Part shown: piece after piece, positions 31,673 through 40,831 of the stretch
Numbering within the stretch: the stretch's first letter is position 1
How the letters are laid out: each line of letters opens with the position of its first letter
Source of the DNA: Cladosporium sp. IMV 00045
Taxonomy: Eukaryota > Ascomycota > Dothideomycetes > Cladosporiales > Cladosporiaceae
Direction: 5' to 3'
NCBI GenBank assembly: GCA_001931905.2
Contig: MSJI02000719.1
Location: 1 to 45,100, forward strand
Length of the DNA: 45,100 nt
Notes under the pieces: generated by a model
Databases searched by the model: none
What the model saw: only the letters and a program-made list of their open reading frames with translations
Told to the model about the DNA's origin: nothing
Translations under genes and position numbers: made by a program

Positions 31673-34600
31673 ATGGGCGCTCATGATGGCGAAGACCAGC
31701 GCTCCGCGGCTCCTGCAGATGGAGTCACCGAGCAGACGAAGCAATTCTGGAAAGGAAACGCTCCAGACCAAGTAGTTCTTCCGATGCAGGAAGATACCGC
31801 CAAGCACGATGGGCCCGCGCGAACTACTGAAGCAGTAGAGAGTCGACGAGGGAGCAATGCTTCCTTTGCTTCGGCTTTGAGCAGTCAACCGGGCATGGAG
31901 GAGCAGAATGCTCCGTTGAGGAAGAGCGCTTCGGATCCTCTGGGGAGGAGGGCAAGTGCGAGCAATAACGATGGTCGGCCGAAATCGTCGAGGACGGATA
32001 CTACGCCTACGGACACGAAACGCCCTTCACTTCCAAAAGGAACTTCGCGGAACCAGACCGAGAGACCTAAACCGCCTCAGCGAAGCAGTACTCTCATGAA
32101 TGGCATGAGGCGTACTGCCACATTTGCTCAATTGCAGAGTAAGCGAACGAATTCTTCATACGCCTATACGTTCGATCCTATGTCCTCGGACACCGACTCG
32201 TCGTCGAGTTCTTCCGAGGATGAACTGCCAGCCAAGAAACGCAAGGCACCAAAGAAAGAGAAACACGGACAAGGGCAAGAGACCACCGAAGAAGAGAGGC
32301 AAAAACGGGAAGACGCAAAGCAAGGGAAATCATATTCGCGCTTCAAACTCAGCAACGATCACCTCAAAACGAGAGGTCGCATTTCGAAGAACGACGGAAG
32401 ATTGAGCATTTCCATCAATGAAACGGCCAACAGCGGCTATGTCGCGAAAGCACTCGGACAAAGCCTTCGCAACCAACTCGATATCCCCTCTCGACATGGA
32501 GCTAGACCTGAGCATGACGACCCCGAACAGATGGAAGAGGCGAAGCGCGTTGAATCGCAAGCGGAATCTCTCGCCTCTGCCCTTCGACCTGCAGTTTCGC
32601 GACCGCGCCTCAATATCGTCATTATGGTGATCGGAAGTCGAGGCGACATCCAACCGTTCCTGCAGATAGGCAAGGTTCTCAGAGAAAATAAGCACCGAGT
32701 ACGCATCGCCACGCATCCCGCGTTCCGCGATTTCGTTCAGGAGACCGGACTTGAGTTCTTCTCCGTCGGAGGAAACCCGTCCGAGCTGATGGCATTCATG
32801 GTGAAGAACCCCGGTCTTATCCCCAACATGTCGACCGTCATGCAAGGCGAAATCGGCCGACGACGCGAGCAGATGGCCGAGATGTTCGAAGGCTTCTGGC
32901 GCGCCTGCGTCAATTCGGCCGACGACGAGCACGACCCTAAGAACGTCAATCTCATGAACGACAAGAACCCCTTCATCGCCGACGCAATCATCGCCAACCC
33001 GCCCTCCTTCGCTCACGTCCACATCGCGGAACGCTTGGGCATTCCCTTACACATGATGTTCACGTTTCCTTATTCGCCCACCCAGGCATTCCCGCATCCC
33101 CTAGCGAACATCAAGCCGCAGAAGAGCAACGTCAACGAGTCCTACGTCAACTTCATGTCCTACCCGCTCGTGGAAATGATGACCTTCCAAGGCCTGGGAG
33201 ATCTGGTGAACAACTTCCGCGAGAAAACGCTCGGCCTCGAGCCGGTCAGTCAGATCTGGGCGCCTGGTGCGCTCTACCGCATGAAAGTACCCTACACCTA
33301 CCTCTGGAGTCCCTCGCTAGTGCCCAAGCCCAAAGACTGGGGTCCCGAAATCGACATTGGCGGCTTCGTCTTCCTCGACCTCGCCAGCAACTTCAAACCC
33401 CCGCAGGACCTGCAAGACTTCCTCGACGCCGGCGAGCAGCCCGTGTACATCGGGTTTGGCAGCATCGTCGTCGACGACGCGGACAATTTCACCCAGATGA
33501 TCTTCAAAGCGGTCGAGCTGGCCGGTGTGCGAGCTCTGGTGAACAAAGGCTGGGGCGGACTTGGTGGCGAGGGCAAAGACACTCCCGAGAACATCTTCAT
33601 GCTGGGCAACACGCCTCATGACTGGCTGTTCCCGCGCGTCAAAGCCGTAATTCACCACGGAGGTGCAGGCACCACTGCCATGGGACTCAAGTGCGGCAAG
33701 CCGACTATGATCGTGCCTTTCTTCGGAGACCAGCCCTTCTGGGGCGCCATGACTGCCGATGCCAAAGCGGGTGCCCACGAGTGCATTCCCTACAAGAAGC
33801 TCACTGCGGAACGCTTAGCGGAGGGAATCAAGCAGTGTTTGACGGAGGAGTCGCAGAAGAACGTGCAGCAGATTGCAGACTCGATCGTGCGCGAAGGCGA
33901 TGGCGCCGAGAATGCGGTGAGGTCCTTCCACAGGAGTTTGCCTGTTGCTGGGCCCAGGAATATGCGCTGCTCTATTCTCGAGGACCAAGCGGCTGTGTGG
34001 AAGTTGAGGGACTCGCATCTTAGACTGTCAGCCTTGGCTGCACAGATTCTAGTCGAAAAGCAGAAAATCAAGTGGTCGGATCTGAAGATCCTGCGCCACT
34101 ACGAATGGAACGACTTCGATGGCCCTGGCGAGCCCATCACTGGAGCTGGCAGTGCTCTCACAACTTCTGCATTCAATTTCGGCGAAGGAGTAGGCATGGT
34201 GCCCGTACGCATTGCGAAGCACGTCAGAAAGCGCGAAGAGCACGAGCGTCGCAAGCAAGCCGTCGCGAAGAAGAAAGAAGAGAGGAAGCAGAAGAAACTC
34301 GCCGAAGCGGCTGCCAAATCCAACCCCTTAGATCAACCAGGACCCAACAACCCCGCCGCCACAGAAACAGCACGTCGCTACGAAGACACCGGAGGCGCAA
34401 GACCTCAAGCCCACCGCGACGGGACAAACACTACCCTCGGGTCCAACATCTCCGCTGACCCTGAAGAGCCCCTCGTACAAGAGGTCGCAGAGGACATCGG
34501 ACGCGGCTTCAAAGCCTCCGGCGCCGCCCTGCTCACCATGCCCATGGACCTGCACCTCGCCATAGCACAGGGATTCCACAACGCGCCACGCCTCTGGGGC

Positions 34601-35704
34601 GACGCCACGGTGCGCAAACCCGTGCGCATCACCGGGTTCAAATCGGGCTGGACAGCCGCGCGCAGGGAGTTCGGGTACGGAGTCTACGACGGCTGGACGG
34701 GCCTCGTCACCCAGCCCGCGCACGGCTGGAAGGACGAAGTGACTGTGCCAGCGAAATTCGGCGGCCTCGGCCTCGGCGTAGCCAAAGGCATCGGCGGCTG
34801 CGTGATCAAAAACATCTCCGCCGTCGTCTCACCGCCCGCCTACCTCGCCACCGGCATACGGAAATACGCATCCAAACGCCTCGGCGGGCCGAGCGCCAAC
34901 GCCTTCATCCGCCGCGCGCACATGGTGCAAGGCTTCAAGAACCTCAACGATCTCGGCACCGACGACGGCACGGCCGACGGGCACGCGGTGGAGAAGCAAA
35001 GAGTCATCCGCGAAGTGGAAGCAGGCTGGGCCGTCTTCGAAGAGCTCTGGCGCGAAGTCGACGCCCTGCACCACGTCACGGGCAACGGGCCCCTGGGCCG
35101 CATGAGAATGCAGCGCGAGAAGAAGCGGTGGGAAGCCATGGGCGCGCTGGAGAGCGTGCGCACCGCGCGGGAAGCGCTCAAAGCCTACCGCGAGAACGAG
35201 GACGTCGAGGCCCTCTTTTCTGAGAAGCGCCGCGAGACCGTCGTCGCGCAACTCCCCCGCGCGCCTGCCATGGCGCGCACGCAGACGTACGGAGAGGGCG
35301 ATACGCTCACGAACGGGCGGACGGTGTCGGAAGCGCACGATGGCACGCTGGACGCTGTGGCGGAGGGAGACGACGAGGCTGCCGCTGCTACTGAGGGGCA
35401 CGAAGCCATTACGGCCGAGTACGACGAGCCGAAAGCACCTGTCGAGAGGAAAGATTCCGAAGCCACCACGGCTGTGCCGAGCGATAGTACGGATGATGGG
35501 GAGGATGAGAAGCGCAAGAAGACGGCGAGTGCGGAGAGGAGGGCTAGTAGGTCTGTGGGGAGGGAGGGGGAGAGGGATTATTTCAATAAACCTGCTGAGC
35601 AGTCGTCACAGCACGTGAAGATCGCGGGAAAGGGTGAGGCTGGCGGTCTTGGTGGGCCGGAGAGGCATGATATGGCGATGCCGAATGGCGTTGCTACGGC
35701 TTGA
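31673..35704 (+). CDS. Sterol 3-beta-glucosyltransferase-like protein (GT1), long tails
   Basis: This is a UDP-sugar-dependent glycosyltransferase of the UGT80/Atg26 type, which in that family adds glucose to ergosterol or other sterols. The single-exon frame has 1343 residues. Residues 1-310 are polar and Ser-rich, with no PH or GRAM domain visible. The catalytic part begins RLNIVIMVIGSRGDIQPF (about 312) and runs through IADAIIANPPSFAHVHIAERL, PYTYLWSPSLVPKPKDWG, VYIGFGSIVV and the sugar-donor motif HHGGAGTTAMGLKCGKPTM..PFFGDQPFWG (about 661-690). Residues 760-1343 include a basic coiled coil (KREEHERRKQAVAKKKEERK), a conserved block (EDIGRGFKASGAALLTMP, then GFKSGWTAARREFGYGVYDG) and a charged, disordered tail. 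Yeast Atg26 (about 1200 residues) has its PH-GRAM tandem N-terminal instead, so this belongs to the group lacking it. Acceptor sterol is an inference. Confidence 0.88.
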   Translation: MGAHDGEDQRSAAPADGVTEQTKQFWKGNAPDQVVLPMQEDTAKHDGPARTTEAVESRRGSNASFASALSSQPGMEEQNAPLRKSASDPLGRRASASNNDGRPKSSRTDTTPTDTKRPSLPKGTSRNQTERPKPPQRSSTLMNGMRRTATFAQLQSKRTNSSYAYTFDPMSSDTDSSSSSSEDELPAKKRKAPKKEKHGQGQETTEEERQKREDAKQGKSYSRFKLSNDHLKTRGRISKNDGRLSISINETANSGYVAKALGQSLRNQLDIPSRHGARPEHDDPEQMEEAKRVESQAESLASALRPAVSRPRLNIVIMVIGSRGDIQPFLQIGKVLRENKHRVRIATHPAFRDFVQETGLEFFSVGGNPSELMAFMVKNPGLIPNMSTVMQGEIGRRREQMAEMFEGFWRACVNSADDEHDPKNVNLMNDKNPFIADAIIANPPSFAHVHIAERLGIPLHMMFTFPYSPTQAFPHPLANIKPQKSNVNESYVNFMSYPLVEMMTFQGLGDLVNNFREKTLGLEPVSQIWAPGALYRMKVPYTYLWSPSLVPKPKDWGPEIDIGGFVFLDLASNFKPPQDLQDFLDAGEQPVYIGFGSIVVDDADNFTQMIFKAVELAGVRALVNKGWGGLGGEGKDTPENIFMLGNTPHDWLFPRVKAVIHHGGAGTTAMGLKCGKPTMIVPFFGDQPFWGAMTADAKAGAHECIPYKKLTAERLAEGIKQCLTEESQKNVQQIADSIVREGDGAENAVRSFHRSLPVAGPRNMRCSILEDQAAVWKLRDSHLRLSALAAQILVEKQKIKWSDLKILRHYEWNDFDGPGEPITGAGSALTTSAFNFGEGVGMVPVRIAKHVRKREEHERRKQAVAKKKEERKQKKLAEAAAKSNPLDQPGPNNPAATETARRYEDTGGARPQAHRDGTNTTLGSNISADPEEPLVQEVAEDIGRGFKASGAALLTMPMDLHLAIAQGFHNAPRLWGDATVRKPVRITGFKSGWTAARREFGYGVYDGWTGLVTQPAHGWKDEVTVPAKFGGLGLGVAKGIGGCVIKNISAVVSPPAYLATGIRKYASKRLGGPSANAFIRRAHMVQGFKNLNDLGTDDGTADGHAVEKQRVIREVEAGWAVFEELWREVDALHHVTGNGPLGRMRMQREKKRWEAMGALESVRTAREALKAYRENEDVEALFSEKRRETVVAQLPRAPAMARTQTYGEGDTLTNGRTVSEAHDGTLDAVAEGDDEAAAATEGHEAITAEYDEPKAPVERKDSEATTAVPSDSTDDGEDEKRKKTASAERRASRSVGREGERDYFNKPAEQSSQHVKIAGKGEAGGLGGPERHDMAMPNGVATA

Positions 35705-35840
35705 GATTGGAGGGACTTTTGTGTGAGCCTGGGTGGCGGCGAAGAAGGGGGAGAAGGAGGAGGACGATGACGGTGATGAAGCCGTCGAAGAAGATATTTC
35801 GTTTGTTCTCATCACGTCCTGCGTGAAAGCGACTCTGCGT

Positions 35841-35875
35841 GGCATGGCATGGCATGAAGCGAAGCGAAGCGAAGC
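35841..35875. repeat. Adjacent pentanucleotide repeats (GGCAT)3 and (GAAGC)4
   Basis: Three GGCAT units (35841-35855) are followed directly by four GAAGC units (35856-35875) in the 3' flank of the glycosyltransferase gene. Confidence 0.8.
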
Positions 35876-36153
35876 GATGCGATCTGGTTTCTTTCCTGGC
35901 AAGAGGCTAGCTCCTCTGCTGTTTGATTTGATTTGTTCATTGGCTTGTTTTGATTTTGTCTAGAGATATCCTCGACGCGAAGGCGTTTCGGTTCCTGTTT
36001 GCGGGATTTGATATACGTGCATCGTTCATCATCTTACTATTATTATAACTTACCTATGCATGACCTTAATACAATGGATGTTACTCCAATGCTCTTCTAC
36101 TCCTTGGAGTATAATCTCAGAGATTCCCTTCTCTGGCCGTCGTCGGTATTTCC

Positions 36154-36185
36154 ACTTGACTTGACTTGACTTCACTTCACTTCAC
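36154..36185. repeat. Pentanucleotide repeat CTTGA/CTTCA
   Basis: Six pentamers in a row, three CTTGA followed by three CTTCA, a G-to-C change within one repeat tract. Confidence 0.8.
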
Positions 36186-36814
36186 AAACATACGCCACTC
36201 CACCGGCTACCTGCCGCATAGAAAACGCCATGTTCCAAGTGCGAAACAACGGTATGTGACGGAAGGAAAAGGGGGACTCGCCACTTTCACCAATCCAGCA
36301 TGCTACGCGTGCTTCCCGATCACTAAAAGAAAAAAAAAAGTATCATTCCAAGAACGTGACTAATTGCCACTTTTCATAAGTCTATGCTTTATGGGACACT
36401 GGTGGATTCCTTCCGTCGTGGTGTAATAAAGCGATCACTCGGTTTGTGGCAGTTTTCTCTTTCGATTGACTGTTCTTAGAACAATGGATTTGGTGATCCG
36501 GCCGACATGAGTGGCAGGTATTGTGACAGGGGTGCGTACTCGCTGCTGCATTCTTCGGATGAAGTCTGTCATTGTGCGGGCCTGGTGATTCAAGAGGGTG
36601 AAGTGAAGTCTCGGACACGACGCGAGTATGGTTGTAATGAAGATTTCCGTTTTTCGTAATGCCACGATGATAAAATTGGCCTTGTTGCTCTCTTAGCCTT
36701 CTAGATGCTTTTTTATCTAATATTCAATACTGTACATCTCCCTTGACCTCTTCTTGAGAGTGTCCGTCTCATCTTACAAGCAAATAAAAACCCCGTCCCT
36801 CATCCTCTCAAGTC

Positions 36815-37750
36815 CTACCTCCTCTGCCCCATCTGCCTCCTCCCAACATGCCCCTTCGCCAAAGGCGCCCTCGCCTCCGCCATGATCGGCTCCTCCAGCG
36901 CCTTCAAATCAGCAATCTTCCTCGCCTCCTCAATGGCCTCCAAGCCAGAAACGACCTTGTTCGTCTCCTCTGCCTGCACCTGCGCCTCGCCCTCAATGCC
37001 CTCAGCCTCAATCTTCTCCACCGCAGGCGCGGGAAGCGCCTCCGCCCTCCTGGCCTCCAGCTCCGCCCGCCTCTCCTCCGTCATTCTCCACGATGCCGGG
37101 AAGCCAGTGTACGGGTTGAGCAAGCGCGCGCGCAGCAGGGCTTTCTGCTTGCGCTGCATGCGCTTGTTGATCACGTGGCGCAGGTCCTGGGGCAGGTCCT
37201 CGAAAGAGTCTGCTTTGGGGTCCTTCGCTTCGGCGAGGAGTTTTCCAATCGTCTCGCCCAAAAACCGCTTGTTCTGGGCCTGCGACCCGAAGCTCTCGCA
37301 GCTCATGCGCACGATCTCCTTGTGCGGGTTCCAGCGGGCGCCGACGAGTTTGACGAGTTTGAGTTTCTGCTTCTCGTTGAGATCAGGCAGGTCGGCGGGC
37401 GCGAATTCCACCACCACCTTGTGCGCCGCCGGGTGCTGCTCGCCCATGTAGCTGGTGTAGCGCCAGCGCAGCGGCGTGGCCTGCGTCGGCGGGCTGAAGG
37501 GCTTCGACAGCGAGCCCAGCAGGGGCATTTCCCACGCGGCTTTGCGCGCGAACGCGCGGATTTCACGGTGCGTTTCCAGTTCGGCGTGGGCTTGCGAGGG
37601 GAGCGTTCCGAGGTCGATGGGAGGGAGGATTTCGGGGTCGGGGGAGACTTGAGAGGCGGATTGGGAGGGTGTGGAGGCGAAGGTGCGGGTTGTCCATTGT
37701 TGGAGGGGTCGAGGGGCCTTGAGACAGGCTTGTCGGAGGGGTGTGGCCAT
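36815..37750 (-). CDS. RSM24: Mitochondrial small-subunit ribosomal protein mS35 (Rsm24)
   Basis: This is a component of the mitochondrial 37S ribosomal subunit. The intronless frame from the ATG at 37750 has 311 residues. The N-terminus, MATPLRQACLKAPRPLQQW, rich in Arg, Ser and Thr with RTFAS shortly after, is a plausible mitochondrial presequence. The core holds WRYTSYMGEQHPAAHKVVVEF, LNEKQKLKLVKLVGARWNP, IVRMSCESFGSQAQNKRFLG and FEDLPQDLRHV, the mS35/MRP-S28 domain. The C-terminal 80 residues are charged and Ala/Glu-rich. The frame is open upstream to 37951, but the presequence-like start at 37750 fits better. It is divergent from ALG13. Confidence 0.92.
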   Translation of the reverse strand: MATPLRQACLKAPRPLQQWTTRTFASTPSQSASQVSPDPEILPPIDLGTLPSQAHAELETHREIRAFARKAAWEMPLLGSLSKPFSPPTQATPLRWRYTSYMGEQHPAAHKVVVEFAPADLPDLNEKQKLKLVKLVGARWNPHKEIVRMSCESFGSQAQNKRFLGETIGKLLAEAKDPKADSFEDLPQDLRHVINKRMQRKQKALLRARLLNPYTGFPASWRMTEERRAELEARRAEALPAPAVEKIEAEGIEGEAQVQAEETNKVVSGLEAIEEARKIADLKALEEPIMAEARAPLAKGHVGRRQMGQRR

Positions 37751-38109
37751 GGTTGTGATGTGGTGTGTTGGTGGTATTAGGATGTTGGCATTGGATGTCT
37801 GAGGATGTTCTTCCAACATGCAACTTTCGGGAGCGGTTGCGGGCTGGCTTTCACTTCCGACCAGCACTAGCGCCGAAAGAGAGTTTGGAGGCATCATGGG
37901 CCTGCTGCATGGGCTGCCAGCGAGACGAGATGAACTACGCCTCCCCACCATTTGCCGGAGAGTGGAAACAGAGAGACATACACATTTATTATTTTAAGAT
38001 ATCTATATAATAACAAGCTCAACATTCTTCGCTTCTCCCGGCTGGACCTCCCTTCTACTCCCTTTCGAAATACACACATACACACATCCATCGCTGCCCA
38101 TCCAGAACC
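37751..38109. promoter_or_regulatory. Compact divergent promoter of RSM24 and ALG13
   Basis: Only 359 bases separate the two start codons, so the genes must share promoter DNA. A TAT/TAA-rich core lies near 37980-38020 and pyrimidine-rich DNA precedes the ALG13 ATG. Confidence 0.5.
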
Positions 38110-38781
38110 ATGTCATCAAAACTCTGCTTCCTCACCGTCGGCGCAACAGCCTCCTTCAGCGCCCTGATCGAAGCCGCCGTGTCGCCCGCCTTCCTCACCG
38201 CCCTGCAATCGCAAGGCTACACCGAGCTGAGTGTACAATATGGCCAAGACGGCAGAGAACTGTTCGAAAAGTGCAAAGCGAACGCCCAGAACACGTCGAA
38301 ACTGACGGTGACGGGCTTCGATCTCGACAAAGTCGGGCTGGGGCGGCACATGCGTCGCGCCAAAGGTGGCAAGGACGCTGTTGAGGGGGTTGTGATTTCA
38401 CATGCTGGTGAGTAATAATCCTAAAGCTTTCTATCTCAATCTCGAATATCACAAGAAGCGATATCTCGCAATCCATCTCAAACCCCATTAAACACATACA
38501 CTAACAGAACAGGCTCCGGCTCCATCCTCGACGCCCTGCGCATCGCCGTCCCCCTCATCGTCGTCCCCAACGAAACCCTGCTCGACAACCACCAAGTCGA
38601 ATTGGCAGAAGCGCTCGCCGAGCAGGAGTACGTCGTGCACGGCAGACTCGTGCAACTGCCCCAAGCTCTCGCCGATGCCGAGAAACTTCGCCAAAGAGCG
38701 AAGGAGTGGCCGCCGGTCAATAGTGGGCCGGAGAGGGGGTTGAGGGGCGTTTTGGACGATGAGATGGGGTTTTTGGATTGA
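38110..38781 (+). CDS. ALG13: UDP-GlcNAc transferase catalytic subunit Alg13
   Basis: Alg13 with its membrane anchor Alg14 adds the second GlcNAc to dolichol-PP-GlcNAc on the cytosolic face of the ER, an early step of N-glycosylation. Exons are 38110-38407 and 38513-38781 (intron 105 bases), giving 188 residues. The start CFLTVGATASFSALIEA is the nucleotide-binding loop of the family. VVISHAGSGSILDAL spans the splice site, followed by PLIVVPNETLLDNHQVELAEAL, the UDP-GlcNAc-binding region shared with MurG-like GT28 enzymes. The short C-terminus matches Alg13 from fungi. Confidence 0.94.
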
Positions 38782-39153
38782 ACTTTTGTATCTGTTTTTG
38801 GGAATTGGGATTTGGGGTAAGGGGGTTTGGAAGGCTTTCGTTGTTGTCAATTGGATGACTTGAAGAGGCAGAATGCCTAGACGGTCATGATGAGTACGGC
38901 AGGCGTTGGTGATCGATGACTCGGATCGACTCATTGTTATAGCGAATCGCTTTGGACTAATAGACTAGGCTTATTACTCGATACAGAAATCGAGCGATAT
39001 CAACGAACCCAACTTCAAGAGATTCAGGCCGGCTACTTTCGAGATTATTGCATTCTTCCCACTCTGATAAATTCGAAAAAGCCGAAAATAAGGAAAATCG
39101 AGGATCAAATGAGATACATCCAGCTCTATCAAGGAGATTTCTACTAACTCACC
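38782..39153. other. Intergenic between convergent genes
   Basis: No feature seen in these 372 bases apart from A/T-rich 3' flanks of ALG13 and the Cys/His-motif gene. Confidence 0.5.
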
Positions 39154-39789
39154 TCAAACACCACCCTTCAACCCTCTCTGATAAGCACCCCAACTTGCCT
39201 TAAAAGCACTCACAACATCACGTCCCACCAAGTCATTCTGCCCTCCATCATCAGCGCGCAAACTTCCCAAAAACCCCAAATCCGGCACGTCAGCAGAGAG
39301 CGCCGCGTCGTGGGCCGACTCACCTTTGATTTCACTCGTTGTCGTCACTTCAGCATTGGAATCAGGTGCAGCAAAAGAAGCAGAAGCGTTCTGCACCTCC
39401 TTGACTAGTCCCAACATTGCCTCGATCGACCCATCAACTCCCTCACCCTGCGCAGGAGAGCGAGAGCAGCGCGCACAAAGCCCCGGGACGTTCTGCACGC
39501 CATAGTTGACAGCGTAAGCGCACGGTCGATACTTCTCGGTGAGAGGGTTACTTACCGTGCTCGACGAGGATGAAGTCGAGGATGATATGGTGGAGGAGGA
39601 GAGGGATGAGATGGATGAGTTGCGGCTTGATGCTCCTGACGCCGAGGGAAAGGAGGAGGGGAGAGCTGGGTTTGGGTGGTTGGTGGTGTCTCTCTGAAGA
39701 TTAGGGCGCGCGCGAGGACACGGCTCGCCGTGGATGATGGGGCGGCCGGGGTGGGAGCAGGTGTGGAGGGGAGTTGTGGTGAAGCACAT
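39154..39789 (-). CDS. Cys/His-motif protein of unknown function
   Basis: I do not recognise this family. The first ATG of the open frame is at 39789 and gives 211 residues: MCFTTTPLHTCSHPGRPIIH...C, a Ser-rich linker with a run of Ser-Thr (SSLSSSTISSSTSSSSS), then CAYAVNYGVQNVPGLCARCS and an Ala-rich, moderately acidic C-terminus ending GAYQRGLKGGV. Two Cys/His groups flank the linker (C-x7-C-x-H and C-x14-C-x2-C), which could bind zinc together. Proteins with a similar MC...TC.H opening are common and uncharacterised in filamentous ascomycetes. No signal peptide or membrane segment is seen. The frame is open upstream to 40098 from a TTG, so an extra 5' exon cannot be excluded. Confidence 0.6.
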   Translation of the reverse strand: MCFTTTPLHTCSHPGRPIIHGEPCPRARPNLQRDTTNHPNPALPSSFPSASGASSRNSSISSLSSSTISSSTSSSSSTVSNPLTEKYRPCAYAVNYGVQNVPGLCARCSRSPAQGEGVDGSIEAMLGLVKEVQNASASFAAPDSNAEVTTTSEIKGESAHDAALSADVPDLGFLGSLRADDGGQNDLVGRDVVSAFKASWGAYQRGLKGGV

Positions 39790-40831
39790 CCTCTTCCCTG
39801 TCCTTGTTGTGATTGGTTTCTGGTATGGTGTGCTCGTATTCAGCGAGCACGAGACAGCCGGAATCGATGTTGGGATTGGGGGAAAGTTGAACGACGTCAG
39901 GAGGGGGAGGAGGAACGGCCTTCTTGTTGTGGTATGAATGGCGGCGATGATGACGGTGGTGATCGTGGTGATACTTGCGTCTGATCCTTTGGTCCGTCTG
40001 TCCGTCCGTTCTGTTCTTTCCGTCTGCTGTTTCCAGATCTCTTCCTTTTTGGTTGACCGACTGGCGGTGGTATCTCTAGTCCTTCGACACTCGCTCAAAA
40101 CCAGTTTGAGTCTGGATCAGAGAAGAACGCAGGCTGACGATCAACCCAAGAGATGTGCTAGGAGGAGAGGATTGGAGAACGGAAGATAGGACAGGCGAAA
40201 CGACAGAAAGGGTCGATCAGACGCAATCGCCACGTGAAACTACACGGTAGCAATTCACTTACCGACAGGAGGACAGAATGGAGAAGCGCGATATGAGAAC
40301 ACCCTCATAAACACTCCCGACCTCGCAAACTCGTTCTCGAAACCTCGCGAGACGAAACAATCTCCATTGTGCGGAACGTTACAAATCCTTTGTCTTCAGT
40401 GTCAGAACTTGCGCGTGACCCTTTGTGCATTGTTGGATTTTTCTTTGTTCTTCGTCTTGGTCTTTGGGCGGGACGGATCGCCTGACGCCCTGCGAATTGG
40501 GCTGTAGCTGGTTGGAGTGATAAGACGTGGCGGAAGTGAAGGAGGCATAGAGGGATGGATTGTATTGGATCAATACCACAGGGGTGTGGTCTTTTGGAAT
40601 TTGAAGAACTTCTATCGCGAGGTATCGATAGTTCGAGGTTGATGTTACGAGTCCGATGATGTCCAAACACTAAGGACCACATTGCGGTTGACGTTACGAG
40701 TCCGATGACGTCCAAACACTAAGGAATAAATCCCAAAGACCTCTGGAAGCGCTCAAAGGATGCATGTGAGTACTGACTGAGTCGACTTACGCCATCACTC
40801 CTCGCAATAGACCGATTCCATCAAAACCCCA
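39790..40831. other. Intergenic with a duplicated promoter-type element
   Basis: This 1.04 kb lies upstream of the Cys/His-motif gene and downstream of MED1. The direct repeat at 40637-40725 is annotated separately. The plus strand is otherwise G/T-rich without a supported gene. Confidence 0.5.
40637..40725. repeat. Direct repeat of 40 bases, period 49, with CRE-like motifs
   Basis: Copies at 40637-40676 and 40686-40725 match over 40 bases except at two positions, where copy 2 has C and copy 1 has T, each in a CpG context. Copy 2 has TGACGTT (40689-40695) and TGACGTC (40706-40712), the core of bZIP/CRE sites. Copy 1 has TGATGTT and TGATGTC at the same places. Confidence 0.75.

Larger units (their letters stand above)
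35705..36814. other. Intergenic with pentanucleotide repeats
   Basis: This lies between convergent 3' ends of the glycosyltransferase and RSM24 genes. Apart from two pentanucleotide repeats, annotated separately, I see an A-run near 36327-36340 and no coding frame. Confidence 0.5.
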
